Virus record (IMG/VR): IMGVR_UViG_3300010396_000045
Span: 29,590-93,589 of that record
Strand: one strand, 5' to 3'
DNA length: 64,000 nt
From: a virus
Below are positions 15,998 to 24,124 of the stretch, piece by piece. The position numbers and the translations under genes were made by a program. The notes under the pieces are model-generated. The model did not search any database and was not told the origin of the DNA. It saw only the letters and a program-made list of their open reading frames with translations. Within the stretch, counting starts at the first letter, position 1. Every line of letters starts with the position of its first letter.

Positions 15998-17179
15998 TCA
16001 TGGTATGCTCAAAGAAACAGTTGCCGATGAAGCCTGCGCTGCCTCGTTGAAGGCTATGGGCACGTCGGCGGAAGCCGGCGCACCGCCGCCACGAGACATG
16101 AGAAGCGAAGTCAGGTTGAACGTCGTGTTGTCCGTCCCGGCGATCGAAAGCGCCGCCCAGATAACGTGGGTCAGGTAGACGTTCGTCCCGATGGGAACCG
16201 AGTTGATATAATTGACTACGGCAGCAACGATCTCGTTACCTACCGTGCTCGTAAAGCCCTGCAACGCAGTCAAGTGGATGACGACCGTGATCTGAACGTC
16301 TGTCACCACGAAGAAGTTGTATGTGTGCGGGATGTTATATGCGTCCAGGACGATTTCGCTCGTCGTCCCGTAGGTTCCGGCTCCTGGCGTCTTATGGGCC
16401 GCAATAGCGTTCGCTATCTGCTGCGTATCGCCGCCCTCGACGACGAAGGACACCGAGTGAGAGGGTATCCCGTTGCTGTCCGTCAGAGACGTGTCGTTCT
16501 CGTAGACCCGAAGCCGGGTAACGCCGTTGACCGCAAAGACAGCGCCCGTCATGCCATCGATGGCCGTCACGCTCGGGAGCATGGTCGAGACCGTCTGGCG
16601 CGCCCTAAGAGCGGGATCGGACTCCAACGGAGCGCCGGCCAGAGCGGACTGTAGAAACGATGCCGACTGCCAGCCAAGGATAGGCGTTGCGATCGTCACT
16701 GGACCGGCAGGCGACGTTATAGCGCCTGCTACGGAGGCTGTAGCGGTTACAGTCGCTTGGCCCGTCGTATCAATGACAGTGACTGTCGGAAGCGTCCATT
16801 GGTTGCCGCTGCCGTCCCGGACTATGCCGTCGAGGATCACCGTCCCGGCCACACCAATGCACTGACAAAGTGCCGTGCTATTAGTCGGCAATTCTCGCGC
16901 TAGGCCATTGATCTTGACGACGCTGCTAAGGCCTACGCCGACTGCGGTAGACGGCGAGTAGCTATTGTAGACAGCCGTAGCCATCGAGTTCGTGTCGTAG
17001 ATAGCCTGGGCGAAGATGCCGAGGAGCTGACCGTCCTGCCCGTCGCTACCAAGATAAACGTCCGAGCCGAATATCCCCTGCACCTTGCCCTGCAAGTATG
17101 AGAGGATGTCCGTGAAGGCCGGACTGTGGATACCAGTATCATCCACATAGCAGGCGGTCGGGCTAGTCGTTCCGCTCAT
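15998..17179 (-). CDS. Baseplate wedge protein, gpJ-like
   Basis: The 393-residue protein matches the baseplate J family. It has an N-terminal FTDILSYLQGKVQGIFGSDV with YLGSDGQDGQLLGIFAQAIY, a central ESDPALRARQTVSTMLPSVT, and VTRLRVYENDTSLTDSNGIP. These proteins form the wedge that controls sheath contraction. It sits between the tail spike gene and the DUF2612-like gene. Assignment is by motif recognition. Confidence 0.9.
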   Translation of the reverse strand: MSGTTSPTACYVDDTGIHSPAFTDILSYLQGKVQGIFGSDVYLGSDGQDGQLLGIFAQAIYDTNSMATAVYNSYSPSTAVGVGLSSVVKINGLARELPTNSTALCQCIGVAGTVILDGIVRDGSGNQWTLPTVTVIDTTGQATVTATASVAGAITSPAGPVTIATPILGWQSASFLQSALAGAPLESDPALRARQTVSTMLPSVTAIDGMTGAVFAVNGVTRLRVYENDTSLTDSNGIPSHSVSFVVEGGDTQQIANAIAAHKTPGAGTYGTTSEIVLDAYNIPHTYNFFVVTDVQITVVIHLTALQGFTSTVGNEIVAAVVNYINSVPIGTNVYLTHVIWAALSIAGTDNTTFNLTSLLMSRGGGAPASADVPIAFNEAAQASSATVSLSIP

Positions 17180-17182
17180 CCG

Positions 17183-19723
17183 TCACCCGACTTCGCCTGA
17201 GGTTATGACGATCACGGCGTCCCATTGGTCGGTATTAGTGGGGTGAGTGAATTCAACGTCTATGCAACTATTCGCATTATCCCGCGCGATAGTGGCTCCT
17301 ATCCCCGTTGTCGTCCCGACCGACCTAGTTCCATCCGGGTTTACGGTAGTAGTCACACCATCTAAGAGCGTGCTGGTAGACGTATGGGCAATAATATGTG
17401 GGCCGACACTTCCGCCGCCCCACATAGCCGCCCAACTGCTTCCCGGCGTTGTCTTGTCTGTGGCGACGAGCATAGCGGTGAAACCGTAAGCCCCATTGAG
17501 CGGCACGTTCATGCAGTTCGCAGAACCCGCCGCATTGCCGTCCGATGTTAGCCTGATAGCGCCACCCGATGTGGTTCCCTTGCCGCGCAGGACGATCTTT
17601 CCCGTCTGGGCGTCGCCTTGTGTAGCAAAGTCCCCGCTTCCCCATACATCCGCTCCTATGCGACCATTGTCGCTAGTGAAGCCGCCACCAGCCCGACTAT
17701 ATTGGGTTCCGGTAATCTTATTACTCTGCCCCCCTCCTATGAAGGAGAAGCTAGAATTAACTGTCGAGTTGTTCTCTCCGCCGATGATAACGGAGGCGGT
17801 CCCGTTCGTTACGCTCGTATTTAGCCCACCGATAGCGACCTCAAACGCGCCTGTGGCAGCACCGCCGCACAGTCCCATGATGATACTGTTTTGCCCCGGA
17901 GCGGCAGGGGAAAGATTGGTGCAGAATGATGAGCTATACCCACTCAGGTTAATGCCGCCATTATAAGTAGGAGGCGTTATGAATGGATATGGGTTGCCTA
18001 TGAATGTATAAGAAGCGCTGGTCACACCTGGCGCGAAGTACGGCTCTGATACCCCGTTAATCGAGTCCACGCCGTCTATCTGGATATTATGCGGGGCACG
18101 AGGGACGACAACCGTCCATGTATCTCCGGCACTGGCTGAGCCGGACCATGGGAACACCATGTCAGTAAATGAGAGGACGCCACTCGATACCGTTACCCCG
18201 GTCTGGCTGTTCCCCCCAGACGGAGCGGTTATATCAAAGGTGGTGGCATTCTCCGCTGTAACCGTATAAGTGCCGGTAACAGCTTTGGCGGTTATACCAT
18301 AATCAAACTTGCAAGTGGTGCCGCTTGCCACAGAGCCATTGTCATATCCGGGCTCTACGGCAACTCCCGTGTCAGTGCTCAGACGCGCTATTGGCACGTA
18401 GTTGGGAACGCCGGAAATCGGGCCTCCGCAGGTGAACTGCATGTTCACACCCAGACCTGCAGTGGAGGCGAAGTAGATGTGTCGCCCGTCACCCTGTGCA
18501 TTGGTCGTCAATGTGATCGGCGTATCCGCGCCGCTACCCGCGTTGCCCGCTCCTGGAGTCAGGGTCGCCCCGGCCCTATAACCGAAAACGCTAATTGCCG
18601 TCCCGGCATGGTAAACCTGCTGGTTGGAATTAGCCAAGTTGCTTGACGTCCGGTTCCCGTTGGGCATTAGGTAGTTCGAGGGGGCGAACACGACCGGAGA
18701 CCCAGTTCCTCCCGGCTGGCGCGTCGCCTCTAGGTCATAGATGAGGTTCGTGTCGCTGTTCCCAAAGACGATCCCATCCCCGTTCTGATACCATGCGCTT
18801 AAGTAATGCACACGGTTATAAGAGATGTTGTAGCTTGAGCTACTGTCTCCATTGAACAAGATCCCTGTCGGGGAATAGGCGCTGTTGGTCGAACGCGAGA
18901 TGATCCATATGTCGTTGCTCTGCGTTCCAGGGGCGTCTGTCAGAGTTGGCTGGGTTGTCAGCAGCGCTCCGACCACTCTAGGTTCAGCAACACCAATCCT
19001 GATCTGGCTATCCGATACGCTAGAGAACTTTGCACATATGTCGGCGAGAGACGCGCAGTCGAACACGATGTCGGTCACATCGGCAGAATACAGGGTCATT
19101 GTTCCGGACGGTTCAACGTCCAGCATAGTCCCATCAGCGGCTCCGATCCAAAGAAGCCGGGTCACTGACTGCCACCTGTTAAACTGGGTATTGTCTCGCT
19201 TATCGCCAATCCCCGCACCCTGAAGGTGGACGCCACGAGTATTCTGGGTGATCGTCGTCGCTAAGCCGAATAGGCCAGTCGGTATCATCACTGTGCGACC
19301 ACCAAGCGCGACAGCCTGGGCAATCGCCGCGTTGATGCACGGTCCTACGTCGTGCGTCGAATCCCAGGTACAAGAGCCATAGTCCACGGCCTGGATTACA
19401 TCGTTTGCCCGGTCGGATGGAGACCTGGCTGTGCCGCCTCCAGTTGCGGTAAAGGTAGTGGACCCAAGACTTGTCGGCGATAGCGGGGTATATCCTAGAG
19501 ACGATGTTATGACGCTAGGCTGGAAACCAGGAGAACCACCGACTGCCCCGTTGATTGTTGGGGTATTAAGAGTCCCACTGTTTACATCTGTCTTGCTAGA
19601 GAAGTAGCCCTGCCAATCTGTGACCGACGGGATCTGGCCCTTCGTAAAGGAGGGAGCACTCTGCGCAAAAGCAGAGCCAGCCGTCAGTACGGCCCCGAAC
19701 AGGGTAGCGACGAGCACTTTCAT
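17183..19723 (-). CDS. Tail spike, beta-helix protein with an N-terminal signal peptide
   Basis: The 846-residue protein starts MKVLVATLFGAVLTAGSAFA-Q, which reads as a complete type I signal peptide. SFTKGQIPSVTDWQGYFSSK follows, then the beta-helix entry AVDYGSCTWDSTHDVGPCIN and ALGGRTVMIPTGLFGLATTI. Around 630-700 there are AIGGLNTSVTNGTASVIIGG-type repeats like the stalk of trimeric adhesins. It should be a trimeric spike that binds or cleaves host polysaccharide. The start overlaps the stop of the upstream baseplate gene. A secretion signal on a virion protein is odd and suggests recruitment from a bacterial surface-protein gene. Confidence 0.8.
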   Translation of the reverse strand: MKVLVATLFGAVLTAGSAFAQSAPSFTKGQIPSVTDWQGYFSSKTDVNSGTLNTPTINGAVGGSPGFQPSVITSSLGYTPLSPTSLGSTTFTATGGGTARSPSDRANDVIQAVDYGSCTWDSTHDVGPCINAAIAQAVALGGRTVMIPTGLFGLATTITQNTRGVHLQGAGIGDKRDNTQFNRWQSVTRLLWIGAADGTMLDVEPSGTMTLYSADVTDIVFDCASLADICAKFSSVSDSQIRIGVAEPRVVGALLTTQPTLTDAPGTQSNDIWIISRSTNSAYSPTGILFNGDSSSSYNISYNRVHYLSAWYQNGDGIVFGNSDTNLIYDLEATRQPGGTGSPVVFAPSNYLMPNGNRTSSNLANSNQQVYHAGTAISVFGYRAGATLTPGAGNAGSGADTPITLTTNAQGDGRHIYFASTAGLGVNMQFTCGGPISGVPNYVPIARLSTDTGVAVEPGYDNGSVASGTTCKFDYGITAKAVTGTYTVTAENATTFDITAPSGGNSQTGVTVSSGVLSFTDMVFPWSGSASAGDTWTVVVPRAPHNIQIDGVDSINGVSEPYFAPGVTSASYTFIGNPYPFITPPTYNGGINLSGYSSSFCTNLSPAAPGQNSIIMGLCGGAATGAFEVAIGGLNTSVTNGTASVIIGGENNSTVNSSFSFIGGGQSNKITGTQYSRAGGGFTSDNGRIGADVWGSGDFATQGDAQTGKIVLRGKGTTSGGAIRLTSDGNAAGSANCMNVPLNGAYGFTAMLVATDKTTPGSSWAAMWGGGSVGPHIIAHTSTSTLLDGVTTTVNPDGTRSVGTTTGIGATIARDNANSCIDVEFTHPTNTDQWDAVIVITSGEVG

Positions 19724-20214
19724 CCGAGGAAGTCCACCCCTATTCGCCCTGTGCCAATTGCAAAGTCTGTAGAAGGACTTGTCGGAGCGGTTCCGGTACC
19801 TGGAGGTGTGGGAGTTACCGTCTGCGCTCCGCCACCCGTCTGTGCAATGCCAGCGATCGGCAATAGCACATCAGAGACTGGCACTACTCCGTAGATCGTA
19901 TCGAGAGACACCGAGACGTTGAACGTCCGCGTGGCACGGTCGAGGCTGCTGCTATAGCTCAGGATGACGTTTACGCCAGGAGTCGTCAGGATCCGGTTGC
20001 GGATGACAGCGTCCCGCGTTGCCTGCGTATTACGCCCCAGGACGCCCGTAGGCCACGCGGTCCCGTCCGTAGTATCAAGGAACCACTCCCCACTCCATAG
20101 GGATAATCTCGTCTTTACAGCCTGCGCAACGGCGTCCGGCGTGTTGACGTAGAACGCGGAGATACCGCCGCCGAGGCTATAGTCTCCGCTTGCGTCGAGG
20201 GCTCTGTAGCGCAC
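19720..20214 (-). CDS. Baseplate wedge protein, gp25-like
   Basis: The 164-residue protein begins MRYRALDASGDYSLGGG and contains DAVAQAVKTRLSLWSGEWFL and TRDAVIRNRILTTPGVNVIL. This pattern is seen in small baseplate proteins of the gp25/W type in this phage group. The C-terminus is a Thr/Pro-rich linker. Its 5' end overlaps the iron-permease-like gene by 38 bases and its 3' end overlaps the spike gene by 4 bases. Confidence 0.8.
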   Translation of the reverse strand: MRYRALDASGDYSLGGGISAFYVNTPDAVAQAVKTRLSLWSGEWFLDTTDGTAWPTGVLGRNTQATRDAVIRNRILTTPGVNVILSYSSSLDRATRTFNVSVSLDTIYGVVPVSDVLLPIAGIAQTGGGAQTVTPTPPGTGTAPTSPSTDFAIGTGRIGVDFLG

Positions 20215-20551
20215 TCTTGCGTCGCTCCTGGATGTGGAGGAGTTCCTCCTCGGTCAGATCCTCGATCCGCTGCATTTGATTCGACGCTCTAGCGGTCGCT
20301 GCGATCAACTCATCAAGCTTGAGCTGCATAGCAAGAGTGTCGCGGTTCTGGCTGTGCTGGAGGAGGAAGACCATAAGGAAGGTGATGATCGTCGTGACCG
20401 TGTTGGCGATAAGCTGCCAGGTGTCAGAAAAGTCGAATAGCTGCCCGGTAGCGAGCCACGCTATGACAAGTATAACCGCCGAGACGAAAGCGTAGGCATG
20501 GCCGCATTGCACGGCCATCCACCGCGCTAGCCGTGCAAACTGCTCGTTCAT
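20177..20551 (-). CDS. Low-affinity iron permease-like membrane protein
   Basis: The 124-residue protein reads RLARWMAVQCGHAYAFVSAV, then FDFSDTWQLIANTVTTIITF and LMVFLLQHSQNRDTLAMQLK. This matches the bacterial family annotated as low-affinity iron permease (PF04120-type), with two membrane helices and a QNRD motif followed by a cytoplasmic helix. Such a gene is unexpected inside a baseplate operon and is probably host-derived. It could alter the membrane, act holin-like, or exclude other phages. It overlaps the next baseplate gene by 38 bases. Confidence 0.8.
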   Translation of the reverse strand: MNEQFARLARWMAVQCGHAYAFVSAVILVIAWLATGQLFDFSDTWQLIANTVTTIITFLMVFLLQHSQNRDTLAMQLKLDELIAATARASNQMQRIEDLTEEELLHIQERRKSALQSPRRKRRL

Positions 20552-20553
20552 TC

Positions 20554-21363
20554 CTAAGTCCCTGGAGTTGGTGGGACTGTCTGGGCGGCAGCCGGAACAC
20601 CAGCTACGCCGTGCCTGTGAGTAGACAGCCCCACCTGGTCTGCCGTCCCAAAGCCGCCCGTTACCGTCCCGGTGATCTGCAAGTTGCCGTTGATCTTCAC
20701 CAGAGGACAGTTAATCGTCATCAGGCTCGCGCTGTTGACAGTCACGGTAGGCGCAGTGACCGTAGCCGAATTGTTGGCCGTCACGGTCACGCTAGAAGCG
20801 CCGGTAATGTTGACGACGTTGTTCTGCGCGTCCGCCTCTATCGTTATCCCCTTGACGACCAGCCTGACCTTCTCGTTGTCGTTATCGACCTCGGCATAGA
20901 TCGACCCGTCGCTCGTCCGGAGCTGCGCCGTCGTCGTCGAGAGGTTGCTGATCTTTGTGGCTTGAGACCAAGGCCCAGGTATCGCGAAGCCGTCCGACAA
21001 ATCGTGCATTCGCAATTCTCGCTGCGTTTGCACTCCGCCTTGCTGCCACCAGTTGTCGATGCACCGGGAGCTGAAAACGATCAGGCATTCGTCCCCCTGC
21101 TGCACCGGAAACGTCAGCGCATATTGCCCGCCCCGAGGAAAGATAACCGGGACGTCGGGAATGACAGGCATGACCTTCCATTCCTTCGTCTGGTCTGGCC
21201 CCGTATAGAGCGCGTGTAGCGCAGGCTGGACCTGTGCCGTTATCGTATCCGCATCGTAGCTGGTGATGATGCCGGGTAACGCGGTCCAAATGCCGGATTG
21301 TCTGCTCTGAATAGCACTTTTAACCGCGCTCTGGGGGTTTTCGTAGCGTTCTCGGTCTTGCAT
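20554..21363 (-). CDS. Baseplate central spike protein (gpV/Gp138-like)
   Basis: The 269-residue protein has an N-terminal OB-fold-like region (TALPGIITSYDADTITAQVQ and YALTFPVQQGDECLIVFSSR) as in Gp138/gpV spikes. A beta-helical shaft of short Val/Thr repeats (SVTVTANNSATVTAPTVTVN) ends in STHRHGVAG, whose His pair resembles the apex metal site. This is the membrane-puncturing tip of a contractile tail. It shares one base with the hub gene upstream. Confidence 0.85.
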   Translation of the reverse strand: MQDRERYENPQSAVKSAIQSRQSGIWTALPGIITSYDADTITAQVQPALHALYTGPDQTKEWKVMPVIPDVPVIFPRGGQYALTFPVQQGDECLIVFSSRCIDNWWQQGGVQTQRELRMHDLSDGFAIPGPWSQATKISNLSTTTAQLRTSDGSIYAEVDNDNEKVRLVVKGITIEADAQNNVVNITGASSVTVTANNSATVTAPTVTVNSASLMTINCPLVKINGNLQITGTVTGGFGTADQVGLSTHRHGVAGVPAAAQTVPPTPGT

Positions 21364-22466
21364 TATAGAGGTGTCGTCCCCGGCGAAGGTCCTAACACAG
21401 CCGATGCAGATAGAGGCGGAGGGGGAGGAACGTTGAGGTTAGCTTGCGGCGTGTTAGCCGTGGGATCTACCGATAACGCCGTAAGCCTAGTGTACCACTC
21501 GCCGCCTCGCGTATCACCGACGTGGCTCGCGTAGATCACGACATAGTCTCCGTCGCTATTCAGCGGAGGAACCCATGCTCCCTGGTTCCCAAAGGCAGCA
21601 TTAGGAGAAGCCGCCCGTTGGTTTATCGTCGCATTAGCTGCCGCAAGGCGTAGCTGCGCAATCTCACTATTATTGAAGCGAACCCGCGCTCCCCAAACGA
21701 CACTTGGGTTCAACAAGCACATCGCCTGTATTCCCGTTTCAGTCTGTTCCGGAGTTCCTATCTGGCCTGTGGCCGAATTTATGATTACTGCCTCTCCAGG
21801 ACGGACAGAAAACTTTGGGAGAACCTGGAGCTGGTTTTGATAAATGTTCCAAGTGCACGAATAGGAGTCAGCAAAATCGTCAAGATAATCGCGTGTTAGC
21901 CCATGCATTACCTTACCACGAGGAGCCGGCTGGGCCTGCAAGCCATCGGGAGGGCCGCCATATGTTGCCTGCCACGGAGAAAGTGAATCGGCACAGTGTT
22001 GAAGAACATCCTCGCTCGTATAGCCTTTTGCTAGGCTCTTGGAGAGGAATCCGAAATTATGGGCCATATCTCCGTCAGCCGCAAAGATGTCGATGTATGT
22101 ATCTACATTGGACTCTTTGCCGGTACGGAGTTGATAGATGTAGCCCTGGAATAGTTGACCAAAGTTCTGCTGGTAGCCGGCCTTCAACACGACCTGCGCC
22201 GAAGTCTTCCTAGGAACTCCGACTATCGTCGCACCGTTCTGGCTTGCTAGACCTACAATCCTTTCCGTAGTGTTGGAACTCAGGTTATAAACTCTTGCAT
22301 GTAGAGACGCGGGGGTATCTCTCGTCCAATAGTTGACAGTGAAACGAATCCTCAAGACATTCGGCTGGTCAGGACCCGCTAGCTCGATACCATTACCTTG
22401 CATGTCAGCAACGACGAGGGAGCATGCTCGCAGCCACTGAGCAGCGCTACTTACTGTCTGGCTCAC
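21363..22466 (-). CDS. Baseplate hub protein, gpD-like
   Basis: The 367-residue protein contains VLRIRFTVNYWTRDTPASLH, ARVYNLSSNTTERIV and GYQQNFGQLFQGYIYQLRTG. These are typical of baseplate hub proteins that replace gpD in this phage group. The C-terminus is Pro-rich (NLNVPPPPPLSASAV). The gene sits directly upstream of the spike gene, the usual order. On its 5' side the operon is interrupted by an accessory cassette flanked by period-5 repeats. Confidence 0.8.
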   Translation of the reverse strand: MSQTVSSAAQWLRACSLVVADMQGNGIELAGPDQPNVLRIRFTVNYWTRDTPASLHARVYNLSSNTTERIVGLASQNGATIVGVPRKTSAQVVLKAGYQQNFGQLFQGYIYQLRTGKESNVDTYIDIFAADGDMAHNFGFLSKSLAKGYTSEDVLQHCADSLSPWQATYGGPPDGLQAQPAPRGKVMHGLTRDYLDDFADSYSCTWNIYQNQLQVLPKFSVRPGEAVIINSATGQIGTPEQTETGIQAMCLLNPSVVWGARVRFNNSEIAQLRLAAANATINQRAASPNAAFGNQGAWVPPLNSDGDYVVIYASHVGDTRGGEWYTRLTALSVDPTANTPQANLNVPPPPPLSASAVLGPSPGTTPL

Positions 22467-22519
22467 TTGCTTCTTGCCGCCGTAAAGCTATATAATGAGG
22501 CACGCTCCCCAGAGCGCAT

Positions 22520-22619
22520 GGCTTGGTGTAGTCCGGTCAGGCGATGTATGGCGCGGTGGGGCTTGGAAGGGCAGTGTCAGGTATGGCACGGCTGGGTAAG
22601 GCAAGGAGAGCGGGGCTTA
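22520..22619 (+). repeat. Period-5 G-rich array 1 (GGYNN)
   Basis: Twenty consecutive 5-base units can be read in register, from GGCTT at 22520 through GGTCA, GGTAT and GGCAA. Fifteen of the 20 units begin with GG, usually followed by T or C; exceptions are AGTCC, TGTAT, TGTCA and the last two. It lies downstream of the minus-strand RHH gene and upstream of the baseplate hub gene. It has very strong G-over-C asymmetry on the plus strand. Confidence 0.85.
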
Positions 22620-22628
22620 GGCTCCGCT

Positions 22629-22829
22629 CTATTTCTTTCTGTCCAGCCCGATCATCATGAGCCGACGAACTGCTTCTGGCCGGGTCGGCAAATCATCCTG
22701 AACTCGCCGCCAGTCATCCAACCGTACTAGCTGCGACCGCTCTAGCCGTACGTTGACCGCCTCGCTATCTACGCTTGGCCTGCCAATTTTCTTTGCCGAT
22801 TTCTTAGCGCCGGATATTGACATGCCCAA
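22629..22829 (-). CDS. Ribbon-helix-helix DNA-binding protein
   Basis: The 66-residue protein has a basic N-terminus (GAKKSAKKIGRPSVD) and then EAVNVRLERSQLVRLDDWRR and RPEAVRRLMMIGLDRKK. This is a beta-strand plus two helices as in Arc/CopG repressors, which bind palindromes as dimers. A perfect palindrome, GCTATGCA-N3-TGCATAGC, starts 9 bases upstream of its start, so autoregulation through that element is plausible. It is a candidate regulator for the whole dyad family. Confidence 0.75.
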   Translation of the reverse strand: MGMSISGAKKSAKKIGRPSVDSEAVNVRLERSQLVRLDDWRRVQDDLPTRPEAVRRLMMIGLDRKK

Positions 22830-22837
22830 TACATAGC

Positions 22838-22856
22838 GCTATGCAATCTGCATAGC
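22838..22856. promoter_or_regulatory. Recurrent dyad element, copy 4 (perfect palindrome)
   Basis: GCTATGCA-ATC-TGCATAGC is a perfect 8+3+8 dyad centred between the divergent RHH gene (start 22829) and HNH gene (start 22873). It is the clearest candidate operator in the window. Confidence 0.8.
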
Positions 22857-22872
22857 AACACGGAATACATGA

Positions 22873-23298
22873 ATGCCGTGCCAGGGTCTAATCGGCGACT
22901 ACTCATGCTCTGGCTGGCGCTCACTTGCTCAGCATATCCGAGAGCGCGACGGCAACCGATGCCGGGGCTGTAACCGGGGGCAGGAGACCATCGCGCTTGA
23001 GGTTCACCATCGGACCTACGGGACTCCGGGCCGCCCATGCGGAGCGTGTTATCTGACTGCCGTAGAAGACGACGACCTAGTTACCCTCTGCATTGAGTGC
23101 CACGAAGCGGTGACGAACGTGCGCCGGAAAGTGCGCTACGCCACCAGAAGCATAGAGATCGATACGATTGACCCTCCTGTGGCCGTAGTAGAGCCAGTCA
23201 GGAGGGTTCTGATCGTTCCCGTCGAACTGGTTCCTCCTCCGGTAGCCGCCGGAGTCGTAGTCAGGCCTAAGAAGTTCAATCCATTCAGCGAAGGTTAA
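22873..23298 (+). CDS. HNH endonuclease
   Basis: The 141-residue protein has a compact HNH core. Metal-binding Cys pairs flank the active strand-helix: CRGCNRGQETIALEVHHRTY, then DDDLVTLCIECHEAVTN. The His pair in LEVHHRTY and the later CxxCH supply the catalytic and zinc ligands. The C-terminal third is Val/Pro-rich. It may be a homing enzyme or a helper for DNA processing. It starts the plus-strand cassette and its stop is two bases before the next gene. Confidence 0.8.
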   Translation: MPCQGLIGDYSCSGWRSLAQHIRERDGNRCRGCNRGQETIALEVHHRTYGTPGRPCGACYLTAVEDDDLVTLCIECHEAVTNVRRKVRYATRSIEIDTIDPPVAVVEPVRRVLIVPVELVPPPVAAGVVVRPKKFNPFSEG

Positions 23299-23300
23299 GT

Positions 23301-23891
23301 ATGCACAAAATACTCAAGACACGTCTAATCTCTGTTGCGCCATTTATCATGCACAACGGTCAGACTGCCGATCCCCTAAACAAGTTCGCCAAGGCGATGA
23401 AGGAAATCAGCGGCAAGCGGAAGAAGACCGAGGCGGACTTCATTGAACTGGCCCGCATCGAGTACTTCGCCGGCCTTTACATCGATAAGGATGGCCCAAT
23501 CATCCCATCCGTAATGCTAGAAGCTATGATTACGAAAGGCGCGGCAAAGGCCAAGAACAGTAAGCTAGCCGAGGCCGGAGTTATCGTCGACCAGCACGGT
23601 TACCTAGAATACGACGGTCCTCGGACCCCGGAGGAACTTGTCGCTGACGATCGGTTCCGGCTGACAGTTCCTGTCCGCATCGGCCAACAGAAGGTCATCA
23701 GGACGCGCCCAATCTTCCGGCAATGGGCGGCTGACATCGAGATCAAATACCTGGATGATATCATTAACGAACGCGACCTGCTTACCGCACTGCGGGCAGC
23801 GGGCACGTATGTCGGCATCGGTGACTGGCGCCCGCGCAACGGACGCTTCGCTCTCGCTGCCGATATGGCAGCCTTGAAAGAGGCGGCCTAG
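23301..23891 (+). CDS. Conserved phage protein with RAMP-like C-terminal Gly motif
   Basis: The 196-residue protein begins with LISVAPFIMHNGQTADPLNK, continues with a Lys-rich SGKRKKTEADF segment, and ends with AGTYVGIGDWRPRNGRFAL. The arrangement recalls ferredoxin-like RNA/DNA-binding folds such as the RAMP/Cas7 group, with a Gly-rich loop near the C-terminus. I know similar proteins only as hypothetical phage proteins, so the fold is inference. It follows the HNH gene closely and is itself followed by the second period-5 array. Confidence 0.7.
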   Translation: MHKILKTRLISVAPFIMHNGQTADPLNKFAKAMKEISGKRKKTEADFIELARIEYFAGLYIDKDGPIIPSVMLEAMITKGAAKAKNSKLAEAGVIVDQHGYLEYDGPRTPEELVADDRFRLTVPVRIGQQKVIRTRPIFRQWAADIEIKYLDDIINERDLLTALRAAGTYVGIGDWRPRNGRFALAADMAALKEAA

Positions 23892-23978
23892 GGCTTGGTC
23901 AGGTCAGGCTCGGTATGGCTCGGCAGGGCAAGGCATAGTTGGGCAGTGTCCGGTCAGGCTTGGTATGGCTTGGTGAGG
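23892..23978 (+). repeat. Period-5 G-rich array 2 (GGYNN)
   Basis: Seventeen in-register 5-base units begin at the base after the stop of the preceding gene: GGCTT, GGTCA, GGTCA, GGCTC, GGTAT, GGCTC and so on. Fifteen of 17 begin with GG; the exceptions are AGTTG and TGTCC. It shares unit words with arrays 1 and 3. Confidence 0.85.
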
Positions 23979-24037
23979 GCTTTCATAGCGGGGAGGAGGC
24001 GATACGTCGCCTTCTCTTCGGTGCGAAAGTACCGCAT

Positions 24038-24114
24038 GGTCGAGTACGGCCTGGTCAGGTGAGGCTGGCTATGGCGCGGTCTAGTCAGGTCCGGCGATGT
24101 TGGGTATGGCAGGG
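24038..24114 (+). repeat. Period-5 G-rich array 3 (GGYNN)
   Basis: Fifteen in-register 5-base units run from GGTCG to GGCAG; eleven begin with GG. It ends 11 bases before the ATG at 24125, so it occupies the leader of the secreted-protein gene. The order GGCGA-TGTTG-GGTAT-GGC echoes GGCGA-TGTAT-GGC in array 1. Confidence 0.85.
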
Positions 24115-24124
24115 AAACTACTTT

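Noticed and set aside
22520-24114. The G-rich arrays considered as a CRISPR or direct-repeat array
   Set aside because: Units are 5 bases with degenerate positions and no spacer structure, so they are not CRISPR repeats.
23939-24124. N-terminal extension of the secreted-protein gene
   Set aside because: It would translate period-5 array sequence. The ATG at 24125 starts a clean signal peptide.
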